DNA of 64,000 bases from contig JAJEKV010000046.1 in the NCBI GenBank assembly GCA_021234155.1, positions 6,889,012 through 6,953,011 on the forward strand. The letters run 5' to 3'. Within the stretch, counting starts at the first letter, position 1; every line of letters begins with the position of its first letter. This stretch comes from Isoetes taiwanensis. Taxonomy: Eukaryota > Streptophyta > Lycopodiopsida > Isoetales > Isoetaceae. The notes below the pieces were generated by a model. It did no database searches, had not been told where the DNA came from, and saw nothing but the letters and a program-made list of their open reading frames with translations. Below, one piece after another: positions 12,561 to 26,369 of this stretch. Position numbers and translations under genes: made by a program.

Positions 12561-13665
12561 TTAAGGAAATTGCATAGAGTACATGAAGTAGGAATATAAA
12601 TGATTCAGAATTGAAATGGAGCTGCACGGGAAAACAAAGACGTTAACTGTTAGATGAGCAATACCCATTTAGATCAACCCACTACATCCTTACCAAAGAG
12701 ACAAAAACGAGATGAATAATCCCCATTGTTGGAACAATGTTAATTCCTAGAGCTGCCAACATATATGACACAGAAGCATGGGCATTCACCGTAATCTGCA
12801 GTTGTACAGTTATCATAAACATTCATGTTAGGAAATCAGTATGCCTTGATGCATAGATTTTGTTGCATATTCAAGCATTCAAGTATAATTTTCCAGTAAT
12901 TAGGGCTAACTGTTGCACTTGATCCATGCAAACTTACAATAGAATAATATATCTTCTGGTCTATGACATTTCTTAAAGCTATGTGAAGGATTGCTTTTTC
13001 CATGATGGAAAGTCAATGAATGAATAAGCAATGGAGCATGGATAAGGTAATTTTGTCAGGCCGCAGTTTCTATATCAACTTCCTCTACAAAATATATAAA
13101 AATTGGATGCCAATAGTTTATCCATCTGGGATGAATTGAACATTTTTTAAGTGACTGAAAAAATATCATTATGATATCGTGAAAAAATGAATTAGTTGAC
13201 AGAGGTTAAAATATCAACAAAAATAATAGGCTTCTAACAGGCTTCTGCGTTAGCGTCGGTGTGGAGAGAATGCCCCAAAAACATTTTAAGTAGATGAAGG
13301 GTTTGAACCCTCAATAGCAAAACTCATTTTAACATTATTCAAATCACTGTTAACAAGAATCAATCAGGGATAACTCTTAATTACAACATGACATAAAGAA
13401 TCTCTAACGATAATGAGCCTCTAGAATGCTGGTTAGGATCCGCTGGAATCTTGCTCGTTACAGGTTTTATTACAAGCCAAAGTTTCATCTAACAGTGGAA
13501 ATGTATTTTGTGCATCCAGCAGTGTTCCTCCAATTTTGAAACAAGCACTACTGTCAAGTATAGCTGATCCTTCTACTAAGAATATTGAGCTGAACTTGGA
13601 AAGTACTCTGCTGCATTACCCCTACAACAACTCATTTTTCTTGCCTTAGATGCTGCAAATCTAAA
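12561..13665. other. Intergenic, no gene seen
   Basis: AT-rich sequence between a LINE fragment and the LARD-like element. No open frame over 60 codons, no recognisable repeat and no RNA gene were found. Confidence 0.35.
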
Positions 13666-13670
13666 CATCT

Positions 13671-15220
13671 TGTGACGTTCCACATATTTATACGCATATT
13701 TAAGTATAAATACATGACATGTCACTATGAATAATTAATGGCACATTAATTATTCATAAGCTAAGGTTAGCCATGTTAATAATTAAATTATAAAGGTGGA
13801 AACCTAACCCAAAACCCTAATTCGAATTTAGGGCTTATCCTAATATTAAAAAGGGCTAAAATACCAAATTAGCTAATTAGTGACATGCCACCTGGCCCAA
13901 ATCGATTGGGCAAGGCAGGGTTTCCATTTTGGACACCCAAATTAGGGCTTTTGTGCCCCAATTCGAATTAGGAGCAATTGGAGATGGAGGAGGAGAAGTA
14001 GCCGCCAGGCGCCCTTCAGTTAGTCGAGACGGAGCGGCCTAAGACCGATTTGACGGTTAGTCAGTGGGTTACCTTGTTAATTTATAGCATAGCGCCTCTC
14101 TGGGGTGTGTTCTCTCTCTGTTTTCTCTGTGGTTTACCTGTTAGGCTAACCCTTGACTGATATGGTGTGTATTCTTATCTCTAGTCTCTGTATGTGCTTT
14201 GGTTGATGGTTTAGTAGTTCTTTGCTTAGTTAGCACTCCGGAGATGGGGGATTACGGGGTAGAGACCTCACGAGCCCATGTATTGTAGTATGCTCCTAGA
14301 TAGAGCCCCCAGATTATTCCCATTAGTTTGCGGCTTGTGACCAAGAACCCATTTAAATGTGGATTCGATGGCATGATTGAGCACCGAAAAAGGAGCGTGA
14401 GTGATAAAGTGTGGGGTGGGGTCTCGCCGAGCATAAAAGGCTACGGGACTCCTGGATGAGCTATATTCGATAGCCTTCCGCCTGAACTAGGCCGGTATGG
14501 CCCCGACACTTGTGGGGTACAACCGTGGACAAAATTTGCTACTTTGTGTAGATTTAGGGGAGTAAGTCGGTACGATTTAATGCGGGGTCTATATGATGCG
14601 GCACGATTCTCTAGCTCGCCCATGGAATCATTGCTACTCGAAAGGGACGCTTCGAATGAATCGTCCGGAACCCGGGAGATGTAACCCGAGAGTAGTCCCC
14701 TAAGGGTGATATTCGGGGATTGCGTCTCCGAAAGCTACAATGACGCCATAGATTGATTCATTTTATCCGCAAAGTGTGCATGGGAGGGGCGGATGGAGTG
14801 GACAACCCTAGCCATCGTGTTCTATGCCGCCCAACACCGGGTTATACCTGACGTATGTTGATCTCTTTGAGACCGAGCCGTCACCCATCCTCATAGGAGT
14901 CCGAACCGGGGTAGAACCCGGGTTTGGGGTGTTTTCCTTAGGATTAGATGCATATTCTTTGCCGTTAGTACTTGGATGGATGTGCCACCCTTCGTGGTGG
15001 TTATTTATATATGATTTATGCTGTGTGCTAACATGTATTCACGCTTCCGCAACTTAAGAGTCCCATTGAAGGCGTGGGCCGAATGACACCTCCGTGTCCT
15101 TCACCCGGGCATCTCTGTACGGATGGTCCGAGTTAGACGGAGGGCCCTGCTCATGGTGAGCTGATTGCCATGAGAGGGGGAAGTTCCTGTATGTATACGT
15201 CCGGAGCAGGGAGCGTCACA
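13671..15220 (+). repeat. 5' LTR of the LARD-like element
   Basis: 1550 bp, TGTGACG...CGTCACA. It carries a stretch (about 14236-14412) that is absent from the 3' LTR, and it differs from that LTR by many small indels. No divergence-based age should be read from this pair. Confidence 0.88.
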
Positions 15221-15221
15221 G

Positions 15222-15233
15222 TGGTATCAGAGC
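15222..15233 (+). promoter_or_regulatory. Primer binding site (initiator-Met tRNA)
   Basis: TGGTATCAGAGC, the standard plant LTR-retrotransposon site complementary to the 3' end of initiator methionine tRNA, lies one base inside the 5' LTR. Confidence 0.9.
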
Positions 15234-15733
15234 ATGATCTTGGTAGACCAGATCATAGCACTGGCCATGTCTAACTCGTTAGACCGTTAGATAGTAGGGG
15301 ACCTCCAATGTAGGAAACTTACACCAAATCCATAATTAGGATGAGTTTTGGCCTAAGTATGCGAGGATTGAGCCAGTTAAGAAGAGAAATTCCAAATATT
15401 AAGATGAAGTTATGTTGAGTTTTCGGTAGAATGCAGTCCCTTTCTTCCGGAGGCCATAACTTTCTCTAGGTAACTCGGATTGAGGCGATTTTTGCTCCAA
15501 CACGTCCGGCATGATCCAAATACCCAAGGGATGTCGTCATCCGGCATCAAAACGGCAAAAAAGGGGCCAAAAGTCAACTCGGGCGCCGCTTGCATTTTGG
15601 CGTCTCAGAATCTCAATAGAAACCCGTATAATGCCATCGGCGCCCGACCCCCGACCGTATATGGCGCGTATTCCCGCCGTATAAAAATTTTTATATTTTT
15701 TTTATTTTCATATATTTTTGCCGCCTTGACTCA

Positions 15734-15945
15734 GATTTGAACCAGTGACCTCTCAACTCCAAGCCTAGGTGCTTACCACCACATCATGCTCTCTCTTGAA
15801 TGTAATTTTATGTTTCACATATTTCTTATATAAATGAAGTACCCTATTTCTTTGTATAGCAACTTTTATATAAAAGTGTACTATGGAGACTTGAACCCTT
15901 AACCTCCAACCACCCAACCAAACCCTTTACCAACAGGGTAAGCCT
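15734..15945 (-). repeat. Two tRNA-like heads inside the LARD, reverse strand
   Basis: On the minus strand, 15734-15778 contains an A-box-like TGGTAAGCACC followed by a B-box-like GGTTCAAATC. The segment 15885-15934 contains TTGGTAAAGGGTTTGG followed by GGGTTCAAGTCTCC. Spacing and order match the RNA polymerase III promoter of tRNA-derived SINEs. Neither folds into an obvious complete tRNA, so a SINE origin is more likely than a working tRNA gene. Confidence 0.5.
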
Positions 15946-17029
15946 CTTTTTAATGAATATAATAGTCTCTTGTTATACTTAACCAATAATATCTTTGTTT
16001 CTCTAGAAAGACTCCTATCTACCATCACACTTCCCTAACCTAACACTGTGGTGGCAACAACTCCGCCGGACTTGTGCAGCCATGGTGAGCTAGGAATAAC
16101 TTAAGAGTTATTATCATCACTGCGGAATGTCACCGCAACCATATCGACATACGTTCACGTTGAGTGATGGAAGGAAATTCCTCGAGGTAAGATAGAAACT
16201 TCCAAGTTGGATTCTAATCCACTATTCACCTTGGATATTCTTTAGGCGACGGTATTAATGCCCAGTTATCGGCGTTCCTCGACTTATAACTTTAATTATT
16301 TTTTTTCCTTGGTAAACGCCTTGATAACAATACTTCTTTGGGCTTTGCCATGATTCAATCTATCCTACAATCATATGCTTTATATTAGACCTTATTTGAT
16401 GTTACATAGTAAGGGTTAAGTCATATTTTATCGACATAATTACAATTAACGTTGTTTCTCTCTAGTGTCTAAGCCTTGACTCGTTTCATTTCCTAGAGAA
16501 GGGATCTTTCTTCAACCAACCAACTAGGGACTGCCATGCAGCACCCTTCTAGACCATGGCTTTAGCTTTAATCCTATTACCCTTCACTACTTCTCCTCGA
16601 TGGTAGTGTTTCTTTAAGGGATCACTTCCCCCAGCTCAGGTTGCATACTCTATAACACATAACGAGTGCTTGTGCGAGAACCCCCACAACAATGTCAACA
16701 CTTTACTCTAAATTATCTAGAGTACAAACATTAGTACTATTTTGTGCCAAACTTCATCGCATATATGGCTGTGATTAATTATTTGCGCCACGCGCCTGTC
16801 AATTTGACAGCGGCCTATCCTCTTTTGGGGTTCTTCTACCGTAATGGTCCAACCATTGTTGACTACTCACCTCCTTCTTGGGTATCCAGATATGGTTGGG
16901 GCAAAGTATTTCCAACCATTATTTTAGTGCCTAAATGTCCTTAAGTTCCGCAAATGAACTTACATATTCCAAGGGATTATGTGAATATCCCAAAGGACAG
17001 TACCACTTAAAGACCTCTCAAGATAGGCC

Positions 17030-17120
17030 TCCTCTATTAAGAGATCTTGTGTTCAAGTCTCTGGGGGGGGTCCGTCATATGTCCTCATGGACGCTGCCAA
17101 TGTGGCATGACGTATAGGTA

Positions 17121-17204
<84 letters not shown>
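17030..17204 (+). repeat. SINE-like segment with (CTAT)n microsatellite
   Basis: A segment resembling 10600-10700 (B-box-like TTGTGTTCAAGTCTC) runs into about 21 perfect CTAT units at 17120-17204. The pure tract should be highly variable in length. Confidence 0.6.
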
Positions 17205-20200
17205 TAAAAAGGTTCTTGGTGAATTCAATTCACCTTGTTGTCCTAGGGCATGGAGCTCTTCTTCCCTAAGCCATGCCCCAAATCTTTAAAGAGTTTTTCA
17301 GCTCTTGCTGCCTTTCAAGCCACAAGTCTACCTTTGCATGTTTGCAAAGACCACCCTTCATGTTAGGTAATAACCTTCCTCTCCAGATTGCTAAATATCA
17401 TTAATAAAGGTCCTTCATTCCTTCTCTTCTTCAATATGTTTTCTACGTCTATGACCGATTTTCAACATCCCGGCCCTTACGCCTGGCATAGCGTACACAA
17501 TTCACCCTTGATTTGTGACCTTTATTCAGTAGAGTCAGCAATCCATTTACTCCTTTACGTATTCGTTAACCGTCTTGTGGTTTCTATAACCCGCTATCAT
17601 ATGCCCCCTATATTGTTAACCCACCTATCATTGGGGATTATGATTCAATGTTGTCCTACATCCTAGAAATGTTAGTCATTACATTTCTCTGTCATGACGT
17701 TATGCCGCTGTTGTGGCATTCCAAATGACTTGGCATCCTCATCTAAGCCATAGTTATGGCCTAAAAGCACGTAAGCCTTCGTATAAATCCTAAATTACCT
17801 GGAGTCATCAAGGTGCCTGCCTGGTATTTTGTGAGTCTTCCTACATTACCTACGTTTAATATAACCCGGGCTTGTATCAATGTTCGAGTCCTGTATATGT
17901 TAACTTGCACCCCCATGTAACCCATGGCGTCACCTCTGCCTGATCCAGGTATGGATCATATGGGAAAGCTAGTCTTAGGTGTCTATGCAAGACACATTCC
18001 ATTTAGCAGGTAACTGCTATTCGCTACTTATCCTGGAATTGTACTATTGTACTATTCAACGCCATCATCTTGCGCTTCATTCTATTGGCTGTTGACATTT
18101 ACTTTAAGTACCAACTACCACATCATACCCTAGCATACAACGGATTGACGACCCTTCGCACATTTCGAACGTATCTCCAGACCCTTCATCAGTAACTTTA
18201 GGATACGCTCGTCTTTCTCTCCTTGTGTCGCCACCTAGATTACGTCCCTAAGATGTTTATCGTATGTGTACATGATATGTACATAATAAACATATCTCCA
18301 CATCCCACAATGCTAGAGCTCTGCTCTAACTTAGCTAAACTATAACCGTGGTAGTTCTTTCAAACAAACCCATTGCCTATGTACCTTTATGATGTGGCTT
18401 CGCCACCTATTTTCCAAATGGACAGGGGCCGACTTTATGTTGGACTTGTATATGCTACCTATAATTTGATAGGGTCTCTACTTATTTCAACCATTCCTTT
18501 AGTGCCTGATAGTACTTTAACCCCGTACATAACCTATGGTTTCCCCCACGGGATTATGCCAGAATTTTGACGGCTATTACCCCACATGCGGAGCTTTTCT
18601 AAAGGCTTCTTTCACTACGGATCCTTGGTGTCCTCAATATCAACCATGCTTAGTCACAATTAACCTATTTTCTTAAGTTATCATGTCAACTTCAACTTTT
18701 GATTACTTCAAATGTTGTCGTCTTGGGCTCCCTCATAATGAGATGGAGGCATCAAAATCTCTTGATCACATAATAGGCAAACCCCTATGTTCGAACCTAG
18801 TCTTAAAGTCATAGTCTATACGAGGTCGATGCCTCAAGGCAACGGATCCTCCAGCTTCTACTTCAATATCTAGAATTGTTCCCCGCGAGTAGGGTAACTC
18901 TTAGGATATATGGACTACTGGTCTATATAATCTCACCCCTTCTGATCTATACACCTCGTCTTGATTTTATCGGGACTTGGAATTGCCATGTATTGCCCTC
19001 TTCTCGGTTATCCCTAAAGGTATAATCGCCAAAGTCATCGTATACGTACTCCTTCTTTTCTTCCGTCAGGGGGATGCGATATTTGATACATCTTTTTGTT
19101 CCCAAAACTGAATAAATGCTCTCAGCTTATAACGCTGAAGTAATTCAGTGGTATCTAGAACCTTTGAGTGGCTAAGCTCTCATTATCGTTTATTCCAACA
19201 CTGTTCCAACCATCCTCGGGATGTTTTTGAATGTAACATCACCGTATATGCTAGACTTACTCTAGCTATTTCCACTGATTTAAACTCTTGTCATATCCCT
19301 TTGTACGACGTATCTAAGATAGTCAACTCTAACCATTGGGATAGCTTGAATGCTTATCTATGGTAAAGCATACCTAAACCAATATCTTTGTATATAAGCA
19401 TATCATTATGCTTATTCGTTAAACCTTGTCAAGTAATATTTCACACGCCTCGTACGAATATTCTACTATCTTCCAATATGACACACATCTCAATATCATA
19501 ATCGACATCCTCGATATCCTCACTAGTGTAGTATTTGATACTACTAAATCCTTCCAACATCCAAGACCGCTACGTTGTTATTATATGATATAGTAACATG
19601 TGTGCACCAACCCTAAGTCTAGACTCGTATGTAACTCGTTGACATAGCCATCTAGCTATGTTCACACTTGCGGCCAACTTATTTCCTCAACTCGGTTATC
19701 TGGTACCATAGACATGTTGTGGTTTCGACACCACACTTTCTAGACTCTCTAGCCTTAGTTTGCCTTGATCCTCAAGCTCTAGTCACAACTTCCACAAGGG
19801 AAAATGCCACCCTAAGTCCTAGTGGACATGTCTAACGTCTAGTATAAAAACTCTTATCTTCATTACTTCCGTATTCATATGGAATGTGAACTAAAACTTC
19901 TAGTATACATCCTATCTTTTTCAAGTTACGTTTTGCCATTAAATCATCCTGGTACGCATATACCAACACATACCTCACCAAGTCCAGCACACATTCTCCC
20001 TGGTGAGATGTTCATTGGCCACCTACCTTGTTCCTACTCCAGACTTTGGTCTATTTAAAGTGTCCCTCCAAATTCTCTATATTTGAAACGTTGTTTACAC
20101 CAACTTTCAAGCACCTCTTGTCTCCCACTTGTCATGTGGGTACATTACTTGCCTTCCTAATGTATCATTAGTTGAAGGTCAACTTTCCTTCATAGTCTGG

Positions 20201-22190
20201 CTTCACCAAAGATCCAACATACCTTGCAGCTTTTCGATGCTTGCGCCTGTTCCTACCAATTGTCGTCTTCTCTTGACCTTATGTGGAAACTACGTTCCAC
20301 ACTATTCTCCAGTCTGTTATACGGCATCTCGATGCTCCCAGCAGACATAACATGTGTCCATTTCCTTAATTTATACCATGCATAATGGTCATGCATTTCA
20401 CCAATGTCATTAAGCATATCCACGAGGCTACGTGGTCTTCTTAGTCATCTATAATCTTGCGTCTTTATTTCACGCCTCAGGAACATCAATCTCTTTAAGA
20501 AACACAATATATGTGTAATTTTATAATCCATAGCTTATGGATCAACATCCTCATACGACATTATTCTCTACCGTTCCGCGAATCATACCTCAACTCAAGT
20601 AGGTCGACATTCTATACCTTCACCACCATTGTCGAAACCTACACTTCTAAAGTGATCTCCCTTTCATGAGCTGGGTATTTATAATCCAGTTTTCCACCTT
20701 ACTATAGTACCTTTTTAACGTGGTCTACGGTAGATAATCATAAACCACTTCTCCATCAGATATATGGTGCTATATCCAGTCTCCTTCTACGTTGAATGGC
20801 AACATATATGCCGCATGGTAAATTCATCCTCGTAATTATTAGGTCCAGTGTTTCAATCGCATAATAACCATCGTTATATCAATTTTCTCCAGTATCCATC
20901 CAAAATAAGGATACCTTACCACTCCTTATTCCCATCATTCAGTACTTCTACTTCAAGTAAGAGCCCAGGACCTGCTTAACCACCATTATATAATAGCCTC
21001 AAGAAGCACCAGGCATGCTTTCTATGCTTCCGTCGTACCTGTGCCATGTCAATGTACGAATGTCTAGATATCTAATAAAAACTAAGGAATTAATATGTGT
21101 GCTCATGTGAGGTAAAGCTCGTTTTAGTATTAGTTCACCTCGAAATTCCGTTGGTCAATTAACCTAAGGAACCATCTATTATTCTATTTTGCAGCATTAT
21201 CAGATACAAGCCTTAGATCCATGATTTTAAATTTAGCTCCACAAAGGTTTCACCCATGGTTACTTAAAGCCAACAATATAGCAATTGGAGTTTTACACCT
21301 TAGAACTTTATTTGAAATTAAACCAATATTTAAATCAACAATGTAGTCTCATTTTCTAAGGGTCTTTACCCCTCGCATATCAGGGTTTGACTATCAGTTA
21401 CAGCTAAGTGTAAACTATGGATCGAGAGTGTGAGTGTGGAAACATTAAAGATACTCAAAAGGGGAAAGCTATTTAAACACATAGTCAAATATAATAGAAG
21501 GATATAATTATGTATGTCTTACACAAACTCCTAAGGGAATAACGAGACTTAGATAATGTTATAACAAGGTTATGAATAATAAATGAAGAACGTCTGTCTG
21601 TAATTAATATTAAAGTATCAGGGGCATCTAAACACTCACGATAGCAATATATGAGTTGTTAAAACTGTAACAAAATAGGAAAACAAAATTTAGATGCAAA
21701 ATTACATTAAGGCTGGCTGTAATAAAATCACTTGCAAAGTGAAGGGAGAATATAATAGACATATACATAGAAGTTCATATGATTAGAATGACTTTCTACT
21801 AAACAGTGCGAGATTAATAACTCTGTATTATAATATAACAACAAATAGAAGTTCTTTATATCTATACCTGTGTTTAATATATAATCAGTTACATATATGT
21901 ATAGAAAGAATGATTTCTAAAATAGATAGATTGTGAACTCATCACCACGAATGAAACAGTGAGACTTCCACAAACCTTGACTGTTCACTTTTGACAGTCC
22001 TAAGCGATGATCATGTCTGATCTATACCTCTACCTCTTATATTCTAGAGTTATAAATTGCACATTACAAGTCATTTCAAACTTAATCACTTTGAACATGA
22101 CAACGTTTAAGGAGGGGAGACTTCCTTCCAATGTATGATGTGTTGCCCTGCAACAAGAGTAGTCTTCATGCTGAGGACAACATCATTTTT

Positions 22191-22203
22191 AAGGTGGGGA
22201 GAA
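22191..22203 (+). promoter_or_regulatory. Polypurine tract of the LARD-like element
   Basis: AAGGTGGGGAGAA lies immediately before the 3' LTR, the expected plus-strand primer position. Confidence 0.8.
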
Positions 22204-23575
22204 TGTGACGTTCCACATATTTATACGCATATTTAAGTATACATACATGACACGTCACTATGAATACTTAATGGCACATTAATTATTCATAAGCTAAGGT
22301 TAGCTATGTTAATAATTAAATTATAAAGGTGGAAACCTAACCCAAAACCCTAATTCGAATTTAGATTAAAAAGGGCTAAAATACCAAATTAGCTAATTAG
22401 TGACATGCCACCTGGCCCAAATCGATTGGGCAAGGCAGGGTTTCCATTTTGGACACCCAAATTAGGGCTTTTGTGCCCCAATTCGAATTAGGAGCAATTG
22501 GAGATGGAGGAGGAGAAGCGTATGCCAGCGCCCTTGATTAGTCGAGACGGAGCGGCCCAAGACCGATTTGACGGTTAGTCAAGAGGTTACCTTGTTAATT
22601 TATAGCATAGCCTCTGGCCGCTGTGTGTTCTCTCTGTTTTTTCTCGTGGGTTTACCTGTTAGGCTAACCTTGACTGATATGGTGAGTATTCTCATCTCTA
22701 GTTTCTGTATGTGCTTTGGTTGATGGTTTAGTAGTTCTTTGCTTAGTTAGCACTGGGTGGGGTCTCGCCTGAGCATAAAAGGCTACGGGGACTCCTACAT
22801 TGAGCTAGGCGATGCCTGGCCGATTGAACTAGGCGGGTATGGGTCTCGACACTGGTACAGACCAATTTGGACGCACCACGCACTTCTTTGTGTAGATTTA
22901 GGGGAGTAAATTCTGCACGGATGCGGGGGTGCCGATGCGCACGTATTCTCTAGCTCGCCCATGGAATCACTGCTACTCTGGAAAGGGACGCTTCCCTGAC
23001 CTACCTCGTCGGAACCCGGGGAGATGTAACCCGGGAGTAGTCCCTAAGGGTGATACCTGGGGATTGCGTCTCCGGAAGGCTACAATGACGCCATAGATTG
23101 ATTCAGCTTATCTGCAAAGTGTGCACAGGAGGGGCGGATGGAGTGGACAACCCTAGCCACTGTTCTATGCTAGCCAACGCCAAAGTTATACCCTCTGCTC
23201 GTTGATCTCTTGAGACCGAGTCGGTCCATCCTCACAGGAGTCTGAACCGGGGTAGAACCTGGGGTTTGGGGTGTTTTCCTTAGGATTAGATGCATATTCT
23301 TTGCCGTTAGTACTTGGATGGATGTGCCACCCTTCGTGGTGGTTATTTATATATGATTTATGCTGTGTGCTAACATGTATTCACCCTTCCGCAACTTAGG
23401 AGTCCCATTGAAGGCGTGGGCCGAATGACACCTCCGTGTCCTTCACCCGGGCATCTCTCTACGGATGGTCCGAGTTAGACGGAGGGCCCTGCTCATGGTG
23501 AGCTGATTGCCATGAGAGGGAGAAGTCCCTGTATGTATACATCCAGAGCGCCGTATATATTCAGGGAGCGTCACA
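22204..23575 (+). repeat. 3' LTR of the LARD-like element
   Basis: 1372 bp with the same termini as the 5' LTR but about 178 bp shorter. Most of the loss is one internal deletion relative to 14236-14412. It is followed by the CATCT target duplication. Confidence 0.88.
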
Positions 23576-23580
23576 CATCT

Positions 23581-26369
23581 CCTGTGGATGACACTGGCTG
23601 AAAAAACAACATCTATATGAGAAAACAAAGAAGCTTATAATTATGCATGGTCAGACTCATCTCGAAGATATCACCTTATTGAAAAGTCTCATAGCATAAG
23701 GGAACTTGCAATAAAAGGGATCTACCTTGAATCTATGAGTATTTAATTTGTAATACTTCACCAGCATAGCACCTGAATTTAAGGCGGGTGGTGCTTGCAA
23801 GGGACTCAACTATACAGCTACTTCTTAAGTTTTGAGATAGCTCTTATGTAGAGCTGTTACTTACTATGATAATTTGAATAACTAGTTACACACCTCACAT
23901 GAGAGGGCCACAAAGAACTGATTTTAAGCTGGATTCAGACTTTGTTATAGCTCATGCAAAGAGAAAATCCCAAAAGAATTTAAGTACCATATATAGTGTG
24001 TTTTTGTCACCCTTGACCACTATCTTTGCCACAAATGAATTGAAGAGAACTCAAGTATAATTAGAGAACTTAACTCACCTGACTGCTGTCACAACTGTTG
24101 CCCACCAATGCCTCTGCAGCTTGCAAACCATCTATAAACTATGCAACTGTGATAGGTTCATATTCAAGGCACAGGCACATCATACCCAGCTTCTATAAAT
24201 GGAGAACAATCAATGGTGGCATTATGCGAGGCATGAGTCTGAAGGCAAGAGAATAATATGCCATTGCAATGTGCTTAGGTGTGGAACAATAAGGTTCTGA
24301 ATCTTAAGACTAAGAAAGGTTATCCTTAGCACGTAAAAATGCAAAGCATAGAAAAAAGGGATAATTGTATAGTCTACCTTGCTTGACTAAATACGAGATG
24401 CTAATAAAAAGACATAGCTATTAAAATGAAGTTGACAGTAATAGCTATACTAACTGTAATAACAAATCAAAGCAGCACGTGCATATTGCTAATGAATGAA
24501 TTGACCAAGGGTTTTTTCAAGGGTTTATGGCTTTTATTTTTAAGGTTGAATATGAACCATTGATCTTCAGCATATCCCCAGCATCATACCAAATCAATGG
24601 CTCGCATCTTTTTCCCCAAAAAATGCTTTGCCACTTTCTAAGGTCGATTGCAGACATTTAATTTCACCATCCATTAAATTCAGAACCTTTTCCACTATTT
24701 CACATGGACGAATCCAACAAAAAAAAGAGCCAAATTTTTTTCTTTTCTTGAACCCAATGGCACGCATCAGCGCTGTGCTCAATCAGACCCAGCTTTGGAA
24801 CACAGAGATGCGCTTTGCAATCCCTATTCTAAATCAGAATCTATTGTCAAGCCCTCTTTCATCTGGATTCAGACCGGTGATGCCTACCAATGCCTGCATG
24901 CCTTCCGGAGCTGGATGTTTCCTACTGAGCTCCAACATATACAAACAATCAGATACAGGCAAAATTTAGATAAGCTAAAATGACATACCAAATTTTAACT
25001 ATCAGATTATATAGACGCAGATTGCCAGTCAGAGACATAGGCGAACCAACAACGAGCTCAAGAATTTCTGGAATAGCTTACAAAGATCTGCGTTTCGACC
25101 AAGTTTCAGGCAAAACTAAATCGAATTCATTCAAACAAAGAAATTCAGCCACAACAAACCCCCATTCCTACCTCCAATCGCCAATCCACCAGGCATGCCT
25201 CTGCTGGCATCTATTGCAGATGGTAACACAGAACCAGCATGAACCCAGCCCGAGACTTCGCCACCGAACACAACTGACAAGGCTCAATCCTTTACCTGCA
25301 TTTTGAATCGACCATAGCCCCTAAGCAACCCAGCCGGAATCATCCTGGACTTCGAGCCATCCTGGGCGGAATGCCCAGTCAATCCTCTATAAGAATGTGC
25401 GCTATCATTTAGAAGCAAGCACTGTGAATCAGAAGAACGTGCCCTTCATCTGCCACAGCCCATGCCGAAACCCCTGCCTGCCCACCCCGCTGAAATCCAT
25501 TCATGCCCCTGCTGAAAAAGAAAGCAGTGTGTGTTCTTATCCTTCTATCCTCAAACCATGCAGATCAACACCAAAATAATCACATCCCAGAGCCGATTTC
25601 GAATTGCTTTTTTGACTGGCCAACAAGCCGCTCAAATCACTCAAAAAATACACTCTGACTACGGTTTCGCATATATACGCCCCCAAAATCTAGGCCCAAG
25701 CATCAGTGAGATACCTTCCCCAAATACCAAACAAAATAATCAGAACATTAGGGAAGGCCGACGAGGACCCCTTCCATTCCCAAATTCATAGAAATCTGGA
25801 ATGTCCATTGAAATAAGCCTGAAAGGAAAACCCAACATTTTGGATAGAAGAGCGTCCTGGATTCGCAGAATGAGAGGATGGACCTAACTCGCTCCCTCAG
25901 GCACCGTCAAGAAGCAGAGATCCCATCCCCACCTTCCGCCCAGCTAAAATCCACACCGTCTAATCGTCCTCATGGACCCCTCAAATCCTAAAAGTCTACA
26001 GCCGTAGACAAAGAATATACCACAATATTCTCAAATCTTGGCCCTCTATCCATCCCTCCCCACACTCCCCAAGATTGCCCTACGGGCAGGCCAAAAAAAA
26101 AACATCGTAAGCACAAAAGCTCTGTTCATACTCTTGACCTTATTCGATGCAGATCGATGTTACAGAGGGATGGTTGAGATCAAAGTATGTAATGCTGACT
26201 GATACCAAGCCGTCGATCTCAAGCTGGATGGCCGAGGTTCAAAGTATGTGAACCATCTTCCATTCCACCCGCACTTACAAAACATTGATGTTTCATGGTT
26301 AACTTCATATAAAGAAGATAAGTATCTATATACCTGTCTGTATGAACTTCCGGGGTCGATTGCGAAGCA
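23581..26369. other. Upstream region of the LdpA-like gene
   Basis: Unique-looking DNA between the LARD and the first coding exon. The last 350 bases probably hold the promoter and 5' untranslated region. Short frames on both strands, such as 24594-24782 minus, have no recognised domain. A head-to-head minus-strand gene cannot be excluded but is not supported. Confidence 0.4.

Larger units (their letters stand above)
13671..23575 (+). mobile_element. LARD-like non-autonomous LTR retrotransposon
   Basis: Complete by structure. LTRs at 13671-15220 and 22204-23575 both begin TGTGACG and end CGTCACA. A CATCT target duplication flanks the element (13666-13670 and 23576-23580). The primer site TGGTATCAGAGC lies just inside the 5' LTR (15222-15233), and the polypurine tract AAGGTGGGGAGAA directly precedes the 3' LTR (22191-22203). 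The internal 7 kb has no gag or pol frame on either strand; the longest frames are under 100 codons. That matches large retrotransposon derivatives mobilised in trans, probably by a Ty3/Gypsy relative. The bases before the polypurine tract (GAGGACAACATC) resemble the 3' pol end of Gypsy elements. Its 3' part is repeated in duplication unit B. Confidence 0.85.

Noticed and set aside
15734-15945. Possible tRNA genes on the minus strand
   Set aside because: A- and B-box-like words are present, but I could not fold a full cloverleaf with an acceptor stem; a SINE origin fits better.
17388-20350. Open frames inside the LARD interior
   Set aside because: All are short, without retroviral or host domains, and not preserved in the unit B copy.
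24594-24782. Minus-strand 62-aa frame upstream of the LdpA-like gene
   Set aside because: No recognised domain, overlaps plus-strand frames, and the reading frame differs between the two unit copies.
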